64,000 nt of DNA from Trebonia sp963771985 (GTDB taxonomy: Bacteria; Actinomycetota; Actinomycetes; Streptosporangiales; Streptosporangiaceae), in assembly GCA_963771985.1 (NCBI GenBank), contig CAVYVO010000032.1, positions 558,001 to 622,000 on the forward strand. Direction: 5' to 3'. The translations under genes were made by a program, and so were the position numbers. Positions 9,665 to 18,785 of the stretch are shown piece after piece. Under the pieces are notes generated by a model. It worked only from the letters and a program-made list of their open reading frames with translations, was not told the DNA's origin and searched no databases. The stretch's first letter is position 1, and the number at the start of each line of letters is the position of its first letter.

Positions 9665-9711
9665 ATCCACTCCCGTAAGTCGGCAGACAAAGATCCCAGA
9701 GACTGGTGTTT

Positions 9712-9725
9712 CACCCTAGAGGGTG
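9712..9725. promoter_or_regulatory. Inverted repeat upstream of herA
   Basis: CACCCT-AG-AGGGTG lies about 50 bases before the herA start, in the 184-base gap between herA and the DUF4157 gene. The tight six-base arms look like a small operator or hairpin. No run of T follows, so it is not a convincing terminator. The rest of the gap shows nothing recognisable. Confidence 0.35.
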
Positions 9726-9848
9726 GTGCCGACAATCGCCCCCCCGGGCACGCCGACGCCAGCCCGCACGGTCTGAAGGTGACCGCTGGCAGTCCGCGTG
9801 TACTACACGGCGGAGCGCGTCACATGAGCCGCGGCAGGGAGTTCGCGC

Positions 9849-10982
9849 TCAGAACCACGGGATGTTTTGCTGCTTGATTGTCGCCGAAGGAATCGCTCCC
9901 TGTTTCTTCGGCGCGCTGGTGGGGAAGAGCTGGATCAGCCAGGCCTCTCCCGTACCCGGGTGGTACCGGACGCCGGCCTGCACCTGGGATACCGATTTCG
10001 CGTTCTTGGCGTGGATCCCCGCGTTCATCTCCAACCCGACCTCAGCACCCGAAAAGTCGATGCCGAACCTGTGGTACGACGTACCTTTGGCGGGGGGCGC
10101 CCCCGTCGGGAACTTGGTACCCGGGGGGAGCTTGGCGAGCGCGTGCTCGATCGCCTGTTCTCGTGCGTAATGCTGCCATCCGGCGGTGACGAAGCGGCCG
10201 GTTGTTTTGTAGTGGTCGATGTTCCCGCCCCCGTATGCCACCAGCTGCCCGAGCGGGTGGGCTGGGAGATCCCGCATCTTGCTCACACCGCCGCCGGGCA
10301 CGATCTCCTGCGTCCGCTCGTACACGTTCTGCAGAGGGTGGACCCACCCGTGCCGCTGCATAGTGTGGTACTTGGTGTGCGCCTGCTCGTAGCTCGACTC
10401 CTGGTAATGGCGCCACAACTGATAGGGATTGATCCGCCACCGTGCCGGGTTGATCGTGTCCCACGACGTCTGGGAGAACCACTGTCCCTGCAGAACGGGC
10501 GGGTCCGTCACACCGCCGGACCTCGCTGTCACCTCGGATCGCACGGCAGCCGCCGACGCCGGCGGGCGCCTGAAGTCGGCGGCGGTCAGTCCCGCGCTGG
10601 CCAGCCGCCCCACCCGGTCGGCTTCGTGCTCCAGCGGGCCACTCCTGTTGACCTGCACGCCGTCGAAGCTGGCCGTGGGCCGGACGCGTCCCTGCCGCTG
10701 CTGAACCACATGCCACGCCTCATGCGCCAGCTGCCGGCCCTGTCCGGGCCCGAGATGGATCTCATCGGCGGTCGCGTAGGCCGCCGCGCGGATCCGGCCC
10801 GGCAAGGGTGAGTCGGGATGGACCCGGACGTCGAGCAGACTGATACCCGACCGTGCTTCCATCCGCCGGCGCAACTGCGGCGGCAGGCTCTCAGGTGCCG
10901 TCGTACTGGGTCCGGCGGAACCGCCCGTCGCCGACGCCGGAAGAGCGCTGCGCTTTCGCTGTGTCAAACCCGCAGCTCGCAT
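9849..10982 (-). CDS. DUF4157 eCIS-associated cargo-like protein
   Basis: A 377-residue protein. Residues 30-150 form a DUF4157 domain (eCIS-core, metallopeptidase-like): MEARSGISLLDVRVHPDSP, IHLGPGQGRQLAHEAWHVVQ (HExxH, about 84-96), RVRPTASFDGVQVN and LEHEADRVG. DUF4157 proteins are the best known cargo or effector class of eCIS loci, and this is the last gene of the eCIS run. The remaining ~220 residues, rich in Trp, Tyr and His (WRINPYQLWRHYQESSYEQ, YGGGNIDHYKTTGRF, SYHRFGIDFSGAEVGLEMNA), match no family I know. They may be the active domain. It has no signal peptide, as expected for a loaded protein. Confidence 0.75.
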   Translation of the reverse strand: MRAAGLTQRKRSALPASATGGSAGPSTTAPESLPPQLRRRMEARSGISLLDVRVHPDSPLPGRIRAAAYATADEIHLGPGQGRQLAHEAWHVVQQRQGRVRPTASFDGVQVNRSGPLEHEADRVGRLASAGLTAADFRRPPASAAAVRSEVTARSGGVTDPPVLQGQWFSQTSWDTINPARWRINPYQLWRHYQESSYEQAHTKYHTMQRHGWVHPLQNVYERTQEIVPGGGVSKMRDLPAHPLGQLVAYGGGNIDHYKTTGRFVTAGWQHYAREQAIEHALAKLPPGTKFPTGAPPAKGTSYHRFGIDFSGAEVGLEMNAGIHAKNAKSVSQVQAGVRYHPGTGEAWLIQLFPTSAPKKQGAIPSATIKQQNIPWF

Positions 10983-11056
10983 ACCGGAATCGTACTATCC
11001 GGCCGCGCGCCGCCGCCATATCAAGAGCACGTGTGACCGTCCGCAGTAGCCCCGGC

Positions 11057-11095
11057 CCGTTCGGTATAAAAGCGAAAATTAGCCCGAACGAACGG
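11057..11095. repeat. Dispersed AT-loop hairpin, copy 1
   Basis: CCGTTCGG, an AT-rich stretch of about 19 bases (ATAAAAGCGAAAATTAG-like) and CCGAACGAACGG form a hairpin between the DUF4157 gene and the AAA+ gene. The same layout, CCGTTCGGNATAAAAG followed by an AT-rich loop and a CGaaACGG arm, recurs at 55892-55926. A shorter relative overlaps the MFS stop codon at 48839-48861. Confidence 0.45.
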
Positions 11096-11154
11096 TTGCG
11101 CCTGTTAACAGCCCAGATTCGCCGCGCCGGGGCGGGGCGGCGCCGACGAGGCGG

Positions 11155-13138
11155 TCACCAGCCGGCCAGCTCGTCGGGGCCCACGTCACGTTCCTGCTTC
11201 CGGGCCTCCTGGCGGGCGCCGTCCCGCAGGTCCGCCATCGTGACCGGCTTGCCCCGGGCAGCGGCCATGAAGGCGGCGCGGCGCGCGACGTTGCGGATCG
11301 TGCCGCCGGCCACGGCCAGCTGGGCGAGCCGGGCCGACGCCAGCGTCGAGACCGGGACCCGCGGCGGGAAGATCGAGCGCCAGATGCGCTCGCGCGCGGC
11401 CTGCTCCGGGAACGGGAAGTCGATCACGAAGTGCAGGCGGCGGACGAAACCCGGGTCGAGAACCTGCTTCATGTTCGTGGTGAGGATCATGGGGACCGCG
11501 GCCCGCTCCACCTGCTGCAGCAAGTAGGCCGTCGACATGTTGGCGTACCGGTCGTGGCTGTCGCGTACCTCGCCGCGCTTGCCGAACAGCGCGTCGGCCT
11601 CGTCGAACAGCAGGATCACCCCGCCGAGGGCCGCCGCGTCGAAGATGGCCTGCAGGTTCTGCTCCGTCTCCCCGACCCACTTGCTCAGCACGGTGGCGAG
11701 GTTGACCCGGTACAGGTCGAGGCCGAGGTCACGCGCGAGCACGAGCGCGGCGTGCGTCTTGCCCGTGCCGCTCGGGCCGGCGAACAGCGCCACGGGGGCC
11801 GGGTCCTGGTGGCCGCCCATGCCCCACTGCTGCGTGACCTGGTGGTGGAAGCGGATGTGGTCCGCCAGCGCGGCGAACTGTTCCCGCGCGGCTTCAGGCA
11901 GTTCGAGATCCTGCAGGTCCTGGATGGCGACGCGCTCGACCAGCGGGTCGAGTCCGGCGCGCACGATGCGGTGGCAGCCTTCGCGGAGCAGTTCCGCGAG
12001 CCGCGCCGGATCCGGCGCGGGCGCGGTTTCCCGCTCACCGTCGGCTTCGTCCGCCACGACGGCCTGAGCCTGCGCGCAGATCCCGCCGATCGCGGCCGAT
12101 CCGAGCTTGAACTGGCTGGCCAGCAGCGTCAGCTCGGCCCCGTCGGGGTCCAGGGCACCGTCCAGCCCGGCCAGCCGGAGATGGGCCACCCAGGTATCCA
12201 GCCGTTCCCCGGCGCTGGGCGGCGTCGCGTGATGACGGATCAGCGGCCATCCCGCGACCGCGACGGCCGGGCGGGCCGCCGAGACGAGCGCCAGCGGCAA
12301 CCGTCCGGACAGGAGGCGCCGCAGCCGCGGGTCGTCAGGCCATGGCTCGCCGGCGACGGCGCGCACGAGGAGCTGGACGTCGGACAGGCGAGCGTAACGG
12401 GCCCACCGCAGGATCAGCCGGTCCAGGTCGGCTCCGGGAGGCGGGAGATCGCGGAGATCGGCGATACCGAGGCGGCTGTCCATGGCGTCGGCGATCACGA
12501 CCGCGAGCGTGCTGCGTTCGTCGTCGTCGGCGCCGGCCAGCTCGATCACCGGTGCCTGCCCGGTTCGCCTGGCGGCGAGCGCCGCGGCGCTCGCGAGCTG
12601 CCGCGCGGCTGCCGCCTGTCGCGGGAAGACGACCACGGGCGGCCCGACCGGAGTGATGACCTCGGAAGCGCCGGGGAAACCGGTGAACCCGAGCAGGTAA
12701 GCGGTGACGTCTGGATCGAGCCGCACCATGGCGTCAGCCAGCGGCGCGGAGGCGTTGAGCCGGATTATCTCCCAGTGCCGGAGGACCCCGCCGGGGTCGA
12801 AGGCGCTCCAGTGCGGGCCCGGGAGGACCTGCAGCGCCCAGCTGACGGTCACCACGGAGCCGGGCGGAAGCACCTGGTGGCCGACTTCGGCGTCAAGGCA
12901 CAGCAGCACGAGGTCCCGCTCGAAATCAGTGAGACCGAAGACGTCGGCGAGATGGAGCAGCGCGGGGCGGTGGCTCATCTGCTGGCCCAGGGCGACCGGA
13001 TCGGCGTCTGCGCCGGCGCTCCAGGCCATCCGATGCCTCCAGGCGGGAGCGAAGATACTCGAGCGCGGCGGCGAGAAACCCGCGGTTCTGTTCCTGCCAG
13101 ACCGGGTGCTCACTCACGGCAGCCGCCGGGCGTGTCAC
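11155..13138 (-). pseudogene. eCIS AAA+ ATPase (Afp15/Cis15-like), one frameshift
   Basis: The coupled GTG start at 13138 opens MTRPAAAVSEHPVWQEQNRG and FLAAALEYLRSRLEA. Near 13035 the frame changes to AWSAGADADPVALGQQ and then stays open to 11155, giving about 660 residues. The C-terminal half is a classical AAA+ domain: Walker A LFAGPSGTGKTHAALVL (about 447-463), Walker B VILLFDEADALFGKRGEVRD, sensor-1 ILTTNM and arginine finger VRRLHFVIDFP. Afp15-type ATPases are needed for assembly of the contractile particle. The start overlaps the DUF6519 stop (GTGA). A single indel separates it from a full-length gene. Confidence 0.85.
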
Positions 13139-14255
13139 CGGTCCGCCTCCCGCGGTTCCGCCGGCTCGAACAGGAACCAGCGCTGGCCGGGCGGCAGCGT
13201 CATCAGCACGACTTGGCCGGCCGGGTCAACGCCTGCCAGGAACAGCTGGTCCTCATGCAGCGCCATGGCCGGGGACCGGACGCGGCGGGGAGGATACGGC
13301 AAGTCGGCCCAGACGCCGGCCTCGGCGTCCAGGGCGGCGACGCGCAGCGCCTGCCGCGGCGTCGGCGCCGCGCCGGCGACGAGCTGTCCGCCGGCGCCCG
13401 CGGAGACGACGACTGCGCCCGCGGCGGGCAGCAGGGGGCCCTCGCTCCAGGTCCGCGCGGCCACGTCATAGACGTCGGCGGAGGACAGCACCTGGTCATC
13501 GCCGCGTCCTCTCGTGGTCCCGCCGAACAGGTAGATCGCTCCGGCCGCCGCGCCGGCCGCCGCTCCCTTGCGGGGCTGCGCTAGCGGCGTGCCCGCGGTC
13601 CACTGGTCTTCGGCCGGGTCGTAGATCTGGTGCATGCGAGACACCCGCTCGCCACGCTGTTCCCCGGCTCCGCCCAGGAGGTGGACGCGCGCCGCGCCGC
13701 CTTCCGGGGCACCGTCGGCTGTTACCGCGACCGCGGGGTCGTCGACGGGTCTCGTGAGCGGCCGACGGCCTGTCAGCCAGCTTCCGCGGGCCGCGTTCGA
13801 ACGACAGCACGCGGCCGTCGGGGCGTTCCGCGCCGCGCCGGCGGCCGCCGAGCAGGAGGATCGTGTCGCCGACGGCCGCGCACGCGAACCGCTCCCGCGG
13901 TTCCGGCAGCTCGTCAAGCCGGGTGGCCTCGCCGCTGGCCGGCTCCACCGTCCAGATGTCCGTCGCGGTGATCAGCAGCAGGCCGCCGTCGCGGGGCACG
14001 AGCGCCGCGGGCAGCGAGTTTTGCGGTACCGCCACCGTCACCGGTGCCGCCCACGCCCGCGGGGTCGCCACCTGCACACCGGTGGGGCGCCAGCCGGGAG
14101 CGGTCGCGCCCGCCGGGCCGAGCACCGCGAAGCCGGGCGGGATGGACGGTGCCTCGTCTTCGTCTTCGTCGTCTTCGTCCTCGTCCTCGTCTTCGCCGCC
14201 ACCGCCTGGTGGGGCGGCGTCCGTCGTGCCGGTGCCTGGCGCGGGTTCCGGCGGA

Positions 14256-14314
14256 GCCTGCTCTGGCAGTTCCTGCTCTGGCAGTTCCTGCTCTGGCAGT
14301 TCCTGCTCTGGCGG
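14256..14314 (-). repeat. 15-bp tandem repeat encoding PEQEL units
   Basis: A 15-base unit (CAGTTCCTGCTCTGG on the plus strand) is repeated about three and a half times within the DUF6519 gene. It encodes successive ELPEQ steps in a hinge before the acidic tract. Such units can change copy number by slippage without altering the frame. Confidence 0.7.
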
Positions 14315-16131
14315 TTCCGGCAGGTCCGGCTCGGCGCCGTCGGGTGCCTCGTACAGCGCGGCCGGCCGGACCACGGGCCGCAGCGTTCCGCGCAGGTCGC
14401 GCACGCGCAGCTCGTCCCCGATCTCGACCAGCGCCAGGGGCGCGTAGCGTCGCTCGATCCCGTCCGGCCGCCGGGGCAGCGGATGACCGTCACGCCGCTC
14501 CCAAAGCACGGGGTCGCCGTCCTGCCGCACGGGTACCCACCAGTAGTCGCCGGCGCGGTAGCGGCCGGGCCCGAAGCGCACCCGGAGACCGTGCTCGAGC
14601 TCGATCCACTCCCCCGCCGTCAGCGGCACCGCCCCGCCGGGGGCCGACGTGCCGGGAGCCTGGTCCCACAAGCGCAGCCGCACCAGCGCGGCCCCCGCGC
14701 CGGGGAGGTCCTGGTCGAGCGTGACCTGCCGGCTGTCGGAGTCGGCGGTCACGACGTACCGGAGCGTTCCGGGCTGGCCGGTATCGCTGGCCGTGGGCCG
14801 GCCGAGCACCTCCACCACCTGGTTCAGCGGCGGGAGTGATCCGGAGACCAGGTGGAACGACGCCGGGTGGTCCTTGACGGCCCGCACCACGATCGTGTCG
14901 GCGCCGTTGGTGCGGCTCCACTTGAACGTCGGCTGGGGCGCCGGCTGCCGCAGCCGGAGGTTCCGCAGGCCGGCCAGCTGCGCTGCCCCGCCGGTGACCC
15001 GCAGCGTGCGCCGGTCCGGAGCGTCGCCGACGGGCTCTACGGCGTATCTCGCGGTGACCTGACGGCCGTCCGGCGCGACACCGAGGAACTCCGCTTCCGC
15101 GTGCGCTCGGTGACGGCCCGTCCAGGCCTCGGCGAGCGTCACCGTGCCGCTGGCGGGATCCACCGCGACGTCGACTTCGGTGAGCTCGGCCTCGGTATGA
15201 CCGCCCTGGTGGACCTCCACCCGGTACAGCCAGTTCCCGGTGACCGGCGGGCCCTGGTGATCCGCGGCGAGTTCTCCGGTGGTGGCCTGGCCCGCGGCGT
15301 GCAGCGCCGCGCTGAGCAGCTGCTCCGGGTGCCGGTCGCGGCGCCGTGGAGCGGCCACCCAGTGGACGCTGAAGGCCAGCTCGGTCCCGACGACGCTGTC
15401 CAGGCCGCCCAGCGCCGGCTCGGCCAGCGCCGGATCTTCCGCGGCCGAGACCGACTCCTCCCACACCTCCAGGTAGACGAGGTGGTGTCCGGGGACGAGG
15501 GACGCGCCCGCCGCGCCGGGCGAGCGGGCGGGGAGCAACAGCGGCTCGTCGAGCGATACCCTGTGCCCCGCCACGTAGTAGCGCCCGGGGGACACCTCCA
15601 GGTCGGTCAGCCGCCACCGCGGCGGCTCGGCGCCGTCGGGCGTCGCGTGCTCGCCGCTGACCCGCTCTGCCAGGCCGGCCGCGGCCGGGCCATCCAGCGG
15701 CCACCAGGCCAGCAGCTCGCGCGGGAGCGCGCCGTCACCGGGCAGCGGCGCGCCCAGCCCGGCGGCGGGCCGCGCGGTGTCCCAGATCCGCACGTCGGCG
15801 ATGACGCCGGTGAAGTACTGGCCGTGGCTGCGGCCGCGCTCCGCCGCCGCGCCAATCACCACCAGCCGCTCGTCGGCCGCCGGAGCGCGGGTCAGGCGGC
15901 CCGAGCCGACCGGGCGCGAGTCAATCCAGATGCCCGCTTCCCCGTCACGGCAGACGACCGCGACGTGCGCGGCCTCCCCCGCCGTCAAGGGCTCGCTTGA
16001 GGCCACCTCCGCGACACTGGCCAGCTTGGTCCCGCCCCTGGAGAGCTGGCTGAACATCACCGTGCCGTCGCCCCGGACCGAGAGCCGCAGATGCCCGCCG
16101 TGCTCGCCGCGGCCGCCGCGGTTCCCCCGCT

Positions 16132-16178
16132 CGCCGCGTTCGCCGCGTTCGCCGCGTTCGCCGCGTTCGCCGCGTTCG
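16132..16178 (-). repeat. 9-bp tandem repeat encoding Gly-Glu-Arg triplets
   Basis: The unit CGCCGCGTT is repeated five times in phase with the DUF6519 frame, producing GERGERGER inside a loop of the LamG-like domain. The Gly-X-Y periodicity resembles collagen-like repeats of phage and bacterial fibres. Confidence 0.7.
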
Positions 16179-16562
16179 TGTTCGTCGGCGAGGTCGATGA
16201 GCGTGCCCGCGCCGCCGCCCCATCGCACGTGCATCTCAATCGTGAACGAGGCGGCGCCGGGCTGTCCCAGCGCCAGCCGCCGGCGGGTGAGGATCGCGCC
16301 GTGGCCGGAGAACTCCAGGCGCTCCCGCGGCCGGACCTCGAATCCCGCGTCGGTGGCGGGCGCGCCGCTGGCGCCGAGGATGTCGGCGATGGCGCCGGAA
16401 AGATGCCGGCCGGCCAGCTCGGCCTGCGCGTTCCAGTCCGCGTCCAGCTGGACCCGTCCCTGCTGCATGAGCAGCCCGGTCTGCCGTGTCCGCAGACCGG
16501 TGATGAAGCGGGAAAAGTCACCGTACCGGGTGCCTCGCATGCCTCGGCCTCCTCACTGTTGG

Positions 16563-18785
16563 TCAGGTCCGGTAGATCACTGTCGCCGTACGGCCGGCCG
16601 GGAGCATCTCATCCAGGGCGTCCAGCAGGCGGGCGGCGCGGGCGGGCTGCCGGAGCCAGTTGTACGCTCCCATCTCGCGGCCGAGCCGCGCGCCTGCGGC
16701 GATCTCGGGCGGGCAGGTGGCCGCCAGCTGCCCGTACGCGGGGTCGCCGAAGCGCGTCGAGGTGAACCGCGGCGGCGCCGCGGTCCGCGGCCGGTCGTAG
16801 GCCCAGGCGCCGCGGCTCTCCACCAGCGGCGGGGGCCTGGACCCGGCCGGGTGGTAGCTGTAGCTGATCAGCCCTCGTGCGTGCCGGCGGGCGATGACGA
16901 GGCCGGTGAACAGGCAGTCCTCGGCGACGATGACGTCCGCCTCTGTCGTCCCGAGCACTGTCGTCCGCCGGATGTCGAGGGCGCCCGGAGGATCCGCGTC
17001 CTGGCCGTCTTGTTCCTGGCCGTCTCCCCGGGCGGATTCGCTGTCGCGGCGGCACGTGATCGCGGGGCCGCCGCGCGCGTCGGCGATCGTGTCCGAGATG
17101 CTGAGCGAGTACACCGCCTCGGCCTCTACCCGGCCGGTGATGCAATACGACACCGATGCGATCCCGCCGTGGATCCGCAAGGCGGTGTCGCGGCCGGGCA
17201 TGATCGTGGTGTGCTCGATCTCGAGCTGCCCGGTGCCCGCGTAGCTGAGTGCCTTCGCGAGGAGGACGCCGCTGAGCTGCACCTGCGACCGGTCACCGCC
17301 GGAGATGCGAAGTTCCCCGTCGAGCACCGGCGCGGCCTCGGGCGCCGAGATGATGCGCAGCTGCTGGTTCTCGGCCAGCGTGATGTCCCAGCTCCCCGAC
17401 GGAGCGCTGTAGGTGGCGCTGTCGCCGATCGTGATGATGCACATGTGCGCCGGGTTCTGCTCCCGCGCCCAGGCGAGCGCATCCTCGATCGTGTGCCTGG
17501 TAGTGGACCCGTCATCCGGTTGCGTCGCTTCCCCGGCCGGTTGCGCGTAGGGGTCAAGCGGATCCGGCAGCGCGATCGGGAGGGTCGGCGCCGGGCCGGC
17601 CGTCTGATCCGTGTCCCGCGGGCTGGCGACGGTGCAGGACGACGTGGCGGTAGGGGTCTGCTGCCAGTTGGTGGCGGCCCCGTACGGCCCGCCGCCGAGC
17701 TCCCCGGGAAAGCCGTAGGCGTAGTCGACCACAACCGCTTCCGGGCGGAGCGCGGGGAACAGCAGCCGCCCCAGCTCCGGGTCGATGATCGCGGTGGCGT
17801 CGCCGTCCGGCGGCACGGCCCAGTCCGTCAGGTCGGCCACGGCCAGGCCGCTGGCCGGCAGGGGATCGGCCTGTGGCGCGGTAGACGGGCCGGTGGCCGG
17901 ACTGACGGTCCAGACCGCCAGCGGCGGCGGCAGCTGGCCGTTTCGCAGGCCGGCCGTCAGCCCGGCCCGGGTCAGCGGGACCGGCATCTCGCTGGGGTCG
18001 GGGGCGGTCAGCCGGTCGTAGGTCACCTGAGGCTGGACGAACAGCGGCGAATCGACGCCCAGCGGATGAAACGTGTACGCTCCGTCCCGGCCGGGGACCT
18101 GGTACGGCGTGCGCCGGCTGACCGGGAAGGCCTGCAGCCGCCAGATCGACAGCTCGGCTCCGCCCGGCACCGGCTGCCCGCCCGCGGCCGGCGGGAATGA
18201 GGCTACGGCGGCCTGACGGCCGCCGGGGAACGGCTGGCCGCTGATGCCGGCGGTGCGGGTGAGCGGCTGGAAAACGAACGCGCCTGGATCACCCGGCGGC
18301 AGGGTGCCGACGTTGACCCATGGGGCGCACTGCTGGCCGGGGTAGCGCACCGAGGGGGTGCGGGCGACCGTGGAAAGGCCGGCGCTGACAAACGCCGGCC
18401 AGCCGGTCGCGGCGATCGCCGCCCGGCCGAGGGTGGCGAGCGAGCCCTTGTGCTCGCGGAAGCTGACGATCCTGCCCACCCATGCCCGCTGGCTGAAGCC
18501 GGGGCCGCCCGGCTCCAGCCCGGTGACGCCGATGCCCTGGGCGATGTACGGGACGATCACCTCGGGGCATGTCTGGATGAACATCGCCGCGTACAGCATG
18601 CCCAGCCTGGCGTGGAGGTCCCAGTACTCGTCGGCGATCAGGCTGACCAGCTGCGCCAGCGTGCCGTCGTCGTTCAGCCACAGGAACGCGGGCAGGAGCC
18701 GCTGCAGGAGCTGCTCGATGTCGGAGGCCGTCATCTGGAGCGGGTCTGTGGTCGTCATCCGGAGCGCGTCCGGCTCAGGCGCCAT
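16563..18785 (-). CDS. Tail protein I-like baseplate protein with beta-helix
   Basis: A 740-residue protein. The N-terminal ~150 residues (TASDIEQLLQRLLPAFLWLN, DEYWDLHARLGMLYAAMFIQ, WVGRIVSFREHKGSLATLGR) resemble phage tail protein I, which joins the outer baseplate to fibres. From about residue 420 there is a right-handed beta-helix-like stretch (VLDGELRISGGDRSQVQLSG, LEIEHTTIMPGRDTALRIHG, ADVIVAEDCLFTGLVIA), a fold common in receptor-binding or glycan-cleaving tail parts. No catalytic motif could be assigned. The ATG at 18785 overlaps the end of the upstream gene by 11 bases; ATG at 18758 is an alternative start. Confidence 0.7.
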   Translation of the reverse strand: MAPEPDALRMTTTDPLQMTASDIEQLLQRLLPAFLWLNDDGTLAQLVSLIADEYWDLHARLGMLYAAMFIQTCPEVIVPYIAQGIGVTGLEPGGPGFSQRAWVGRIVSFREHKGSLATLGRAAIAATGWPAFVSAGLSTVARTPSVRYPGQQCAPWVNVGTLPPGDPGAFVFQPLTRTAGISGQPFPGGRQAAVASFPPAAGGQPVPGGAELSIWRLQAFPVSRRTPYQVPGRDGAYTFHPLGVDSPLFVQPQVTYDRLTAPDPSEMPVPLTRAGLTAGLRNGQLPPPLAVWTVSPATGPSTAPQADPLPASGLAVADLTDWAVPPDGDATAIIDPELGRLLFPALRPEAVVVDYAYGFPGELGGGPYGAATNWQQTPTATSSCTVASPRDTDQTAGPAPTLPIALPDPLDPYAQPAGEATQPDDGSTTRHTIEDALAWAREQNPAHMCIITIGDSATYSAPSGSWDITLAENQQLRIISAPEAAPVLDGELRISGGDRSQVQLSGVLLAKALSYAGTGQLEIEHTTIMPGRDTALRIHGGIASVSYCITGRVEAEAVYSLSISDTIADARGGPAITCRRDSESARGDGQEQDGQDADPPGALDIRRTTVLGTTEADVIVAEDCLFTGLVIARRHARGLISYSYHPAGSRPPPLVESRGAWAYDRPRTAAPPRFTSTRFGDPAYGQLAATCPPEIAAGARLGREMGAYNWLRQPARAARLLDALDEMLPAGRTATVIYRT

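Larger units (their letters stand above)
13135..16540 (-). pseudogene. DUF6519 fibre-like protein with LamG and Kelch parts, one frameshift
   Basis: About 1,135 residues once a frameshift near 13,765 is bridged. The N-terminus MRGTRYGDFSRFITGLRTRQ and LLMQQGRVQLDADWNAQAEL is the DUF6519 signature of eCIS loci. A LamG-like jelly roll follows (FTIEMHVRWGGG ... GVIADVRIWDTARP, residues ~90-270); one loop holds collagen-like GER triplets. The centre is rich in beta strands. Next come three PEQEL units, an acidic run of about 14 Glu/Asp residues, and a Kelch propeller (TILLLGGRR, VHLLGGAGE, IYLFGGTTR) to the C-terminus. It is likely a peripheral fibre or ligand-binding part of the particle. Confidence 0.75.

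Noticed and set aside
16126..16180. CRISPR-like short repeat
   Set aside because: The nine-base units are contiguous, in frame and without spacers; they encode GER triplets.
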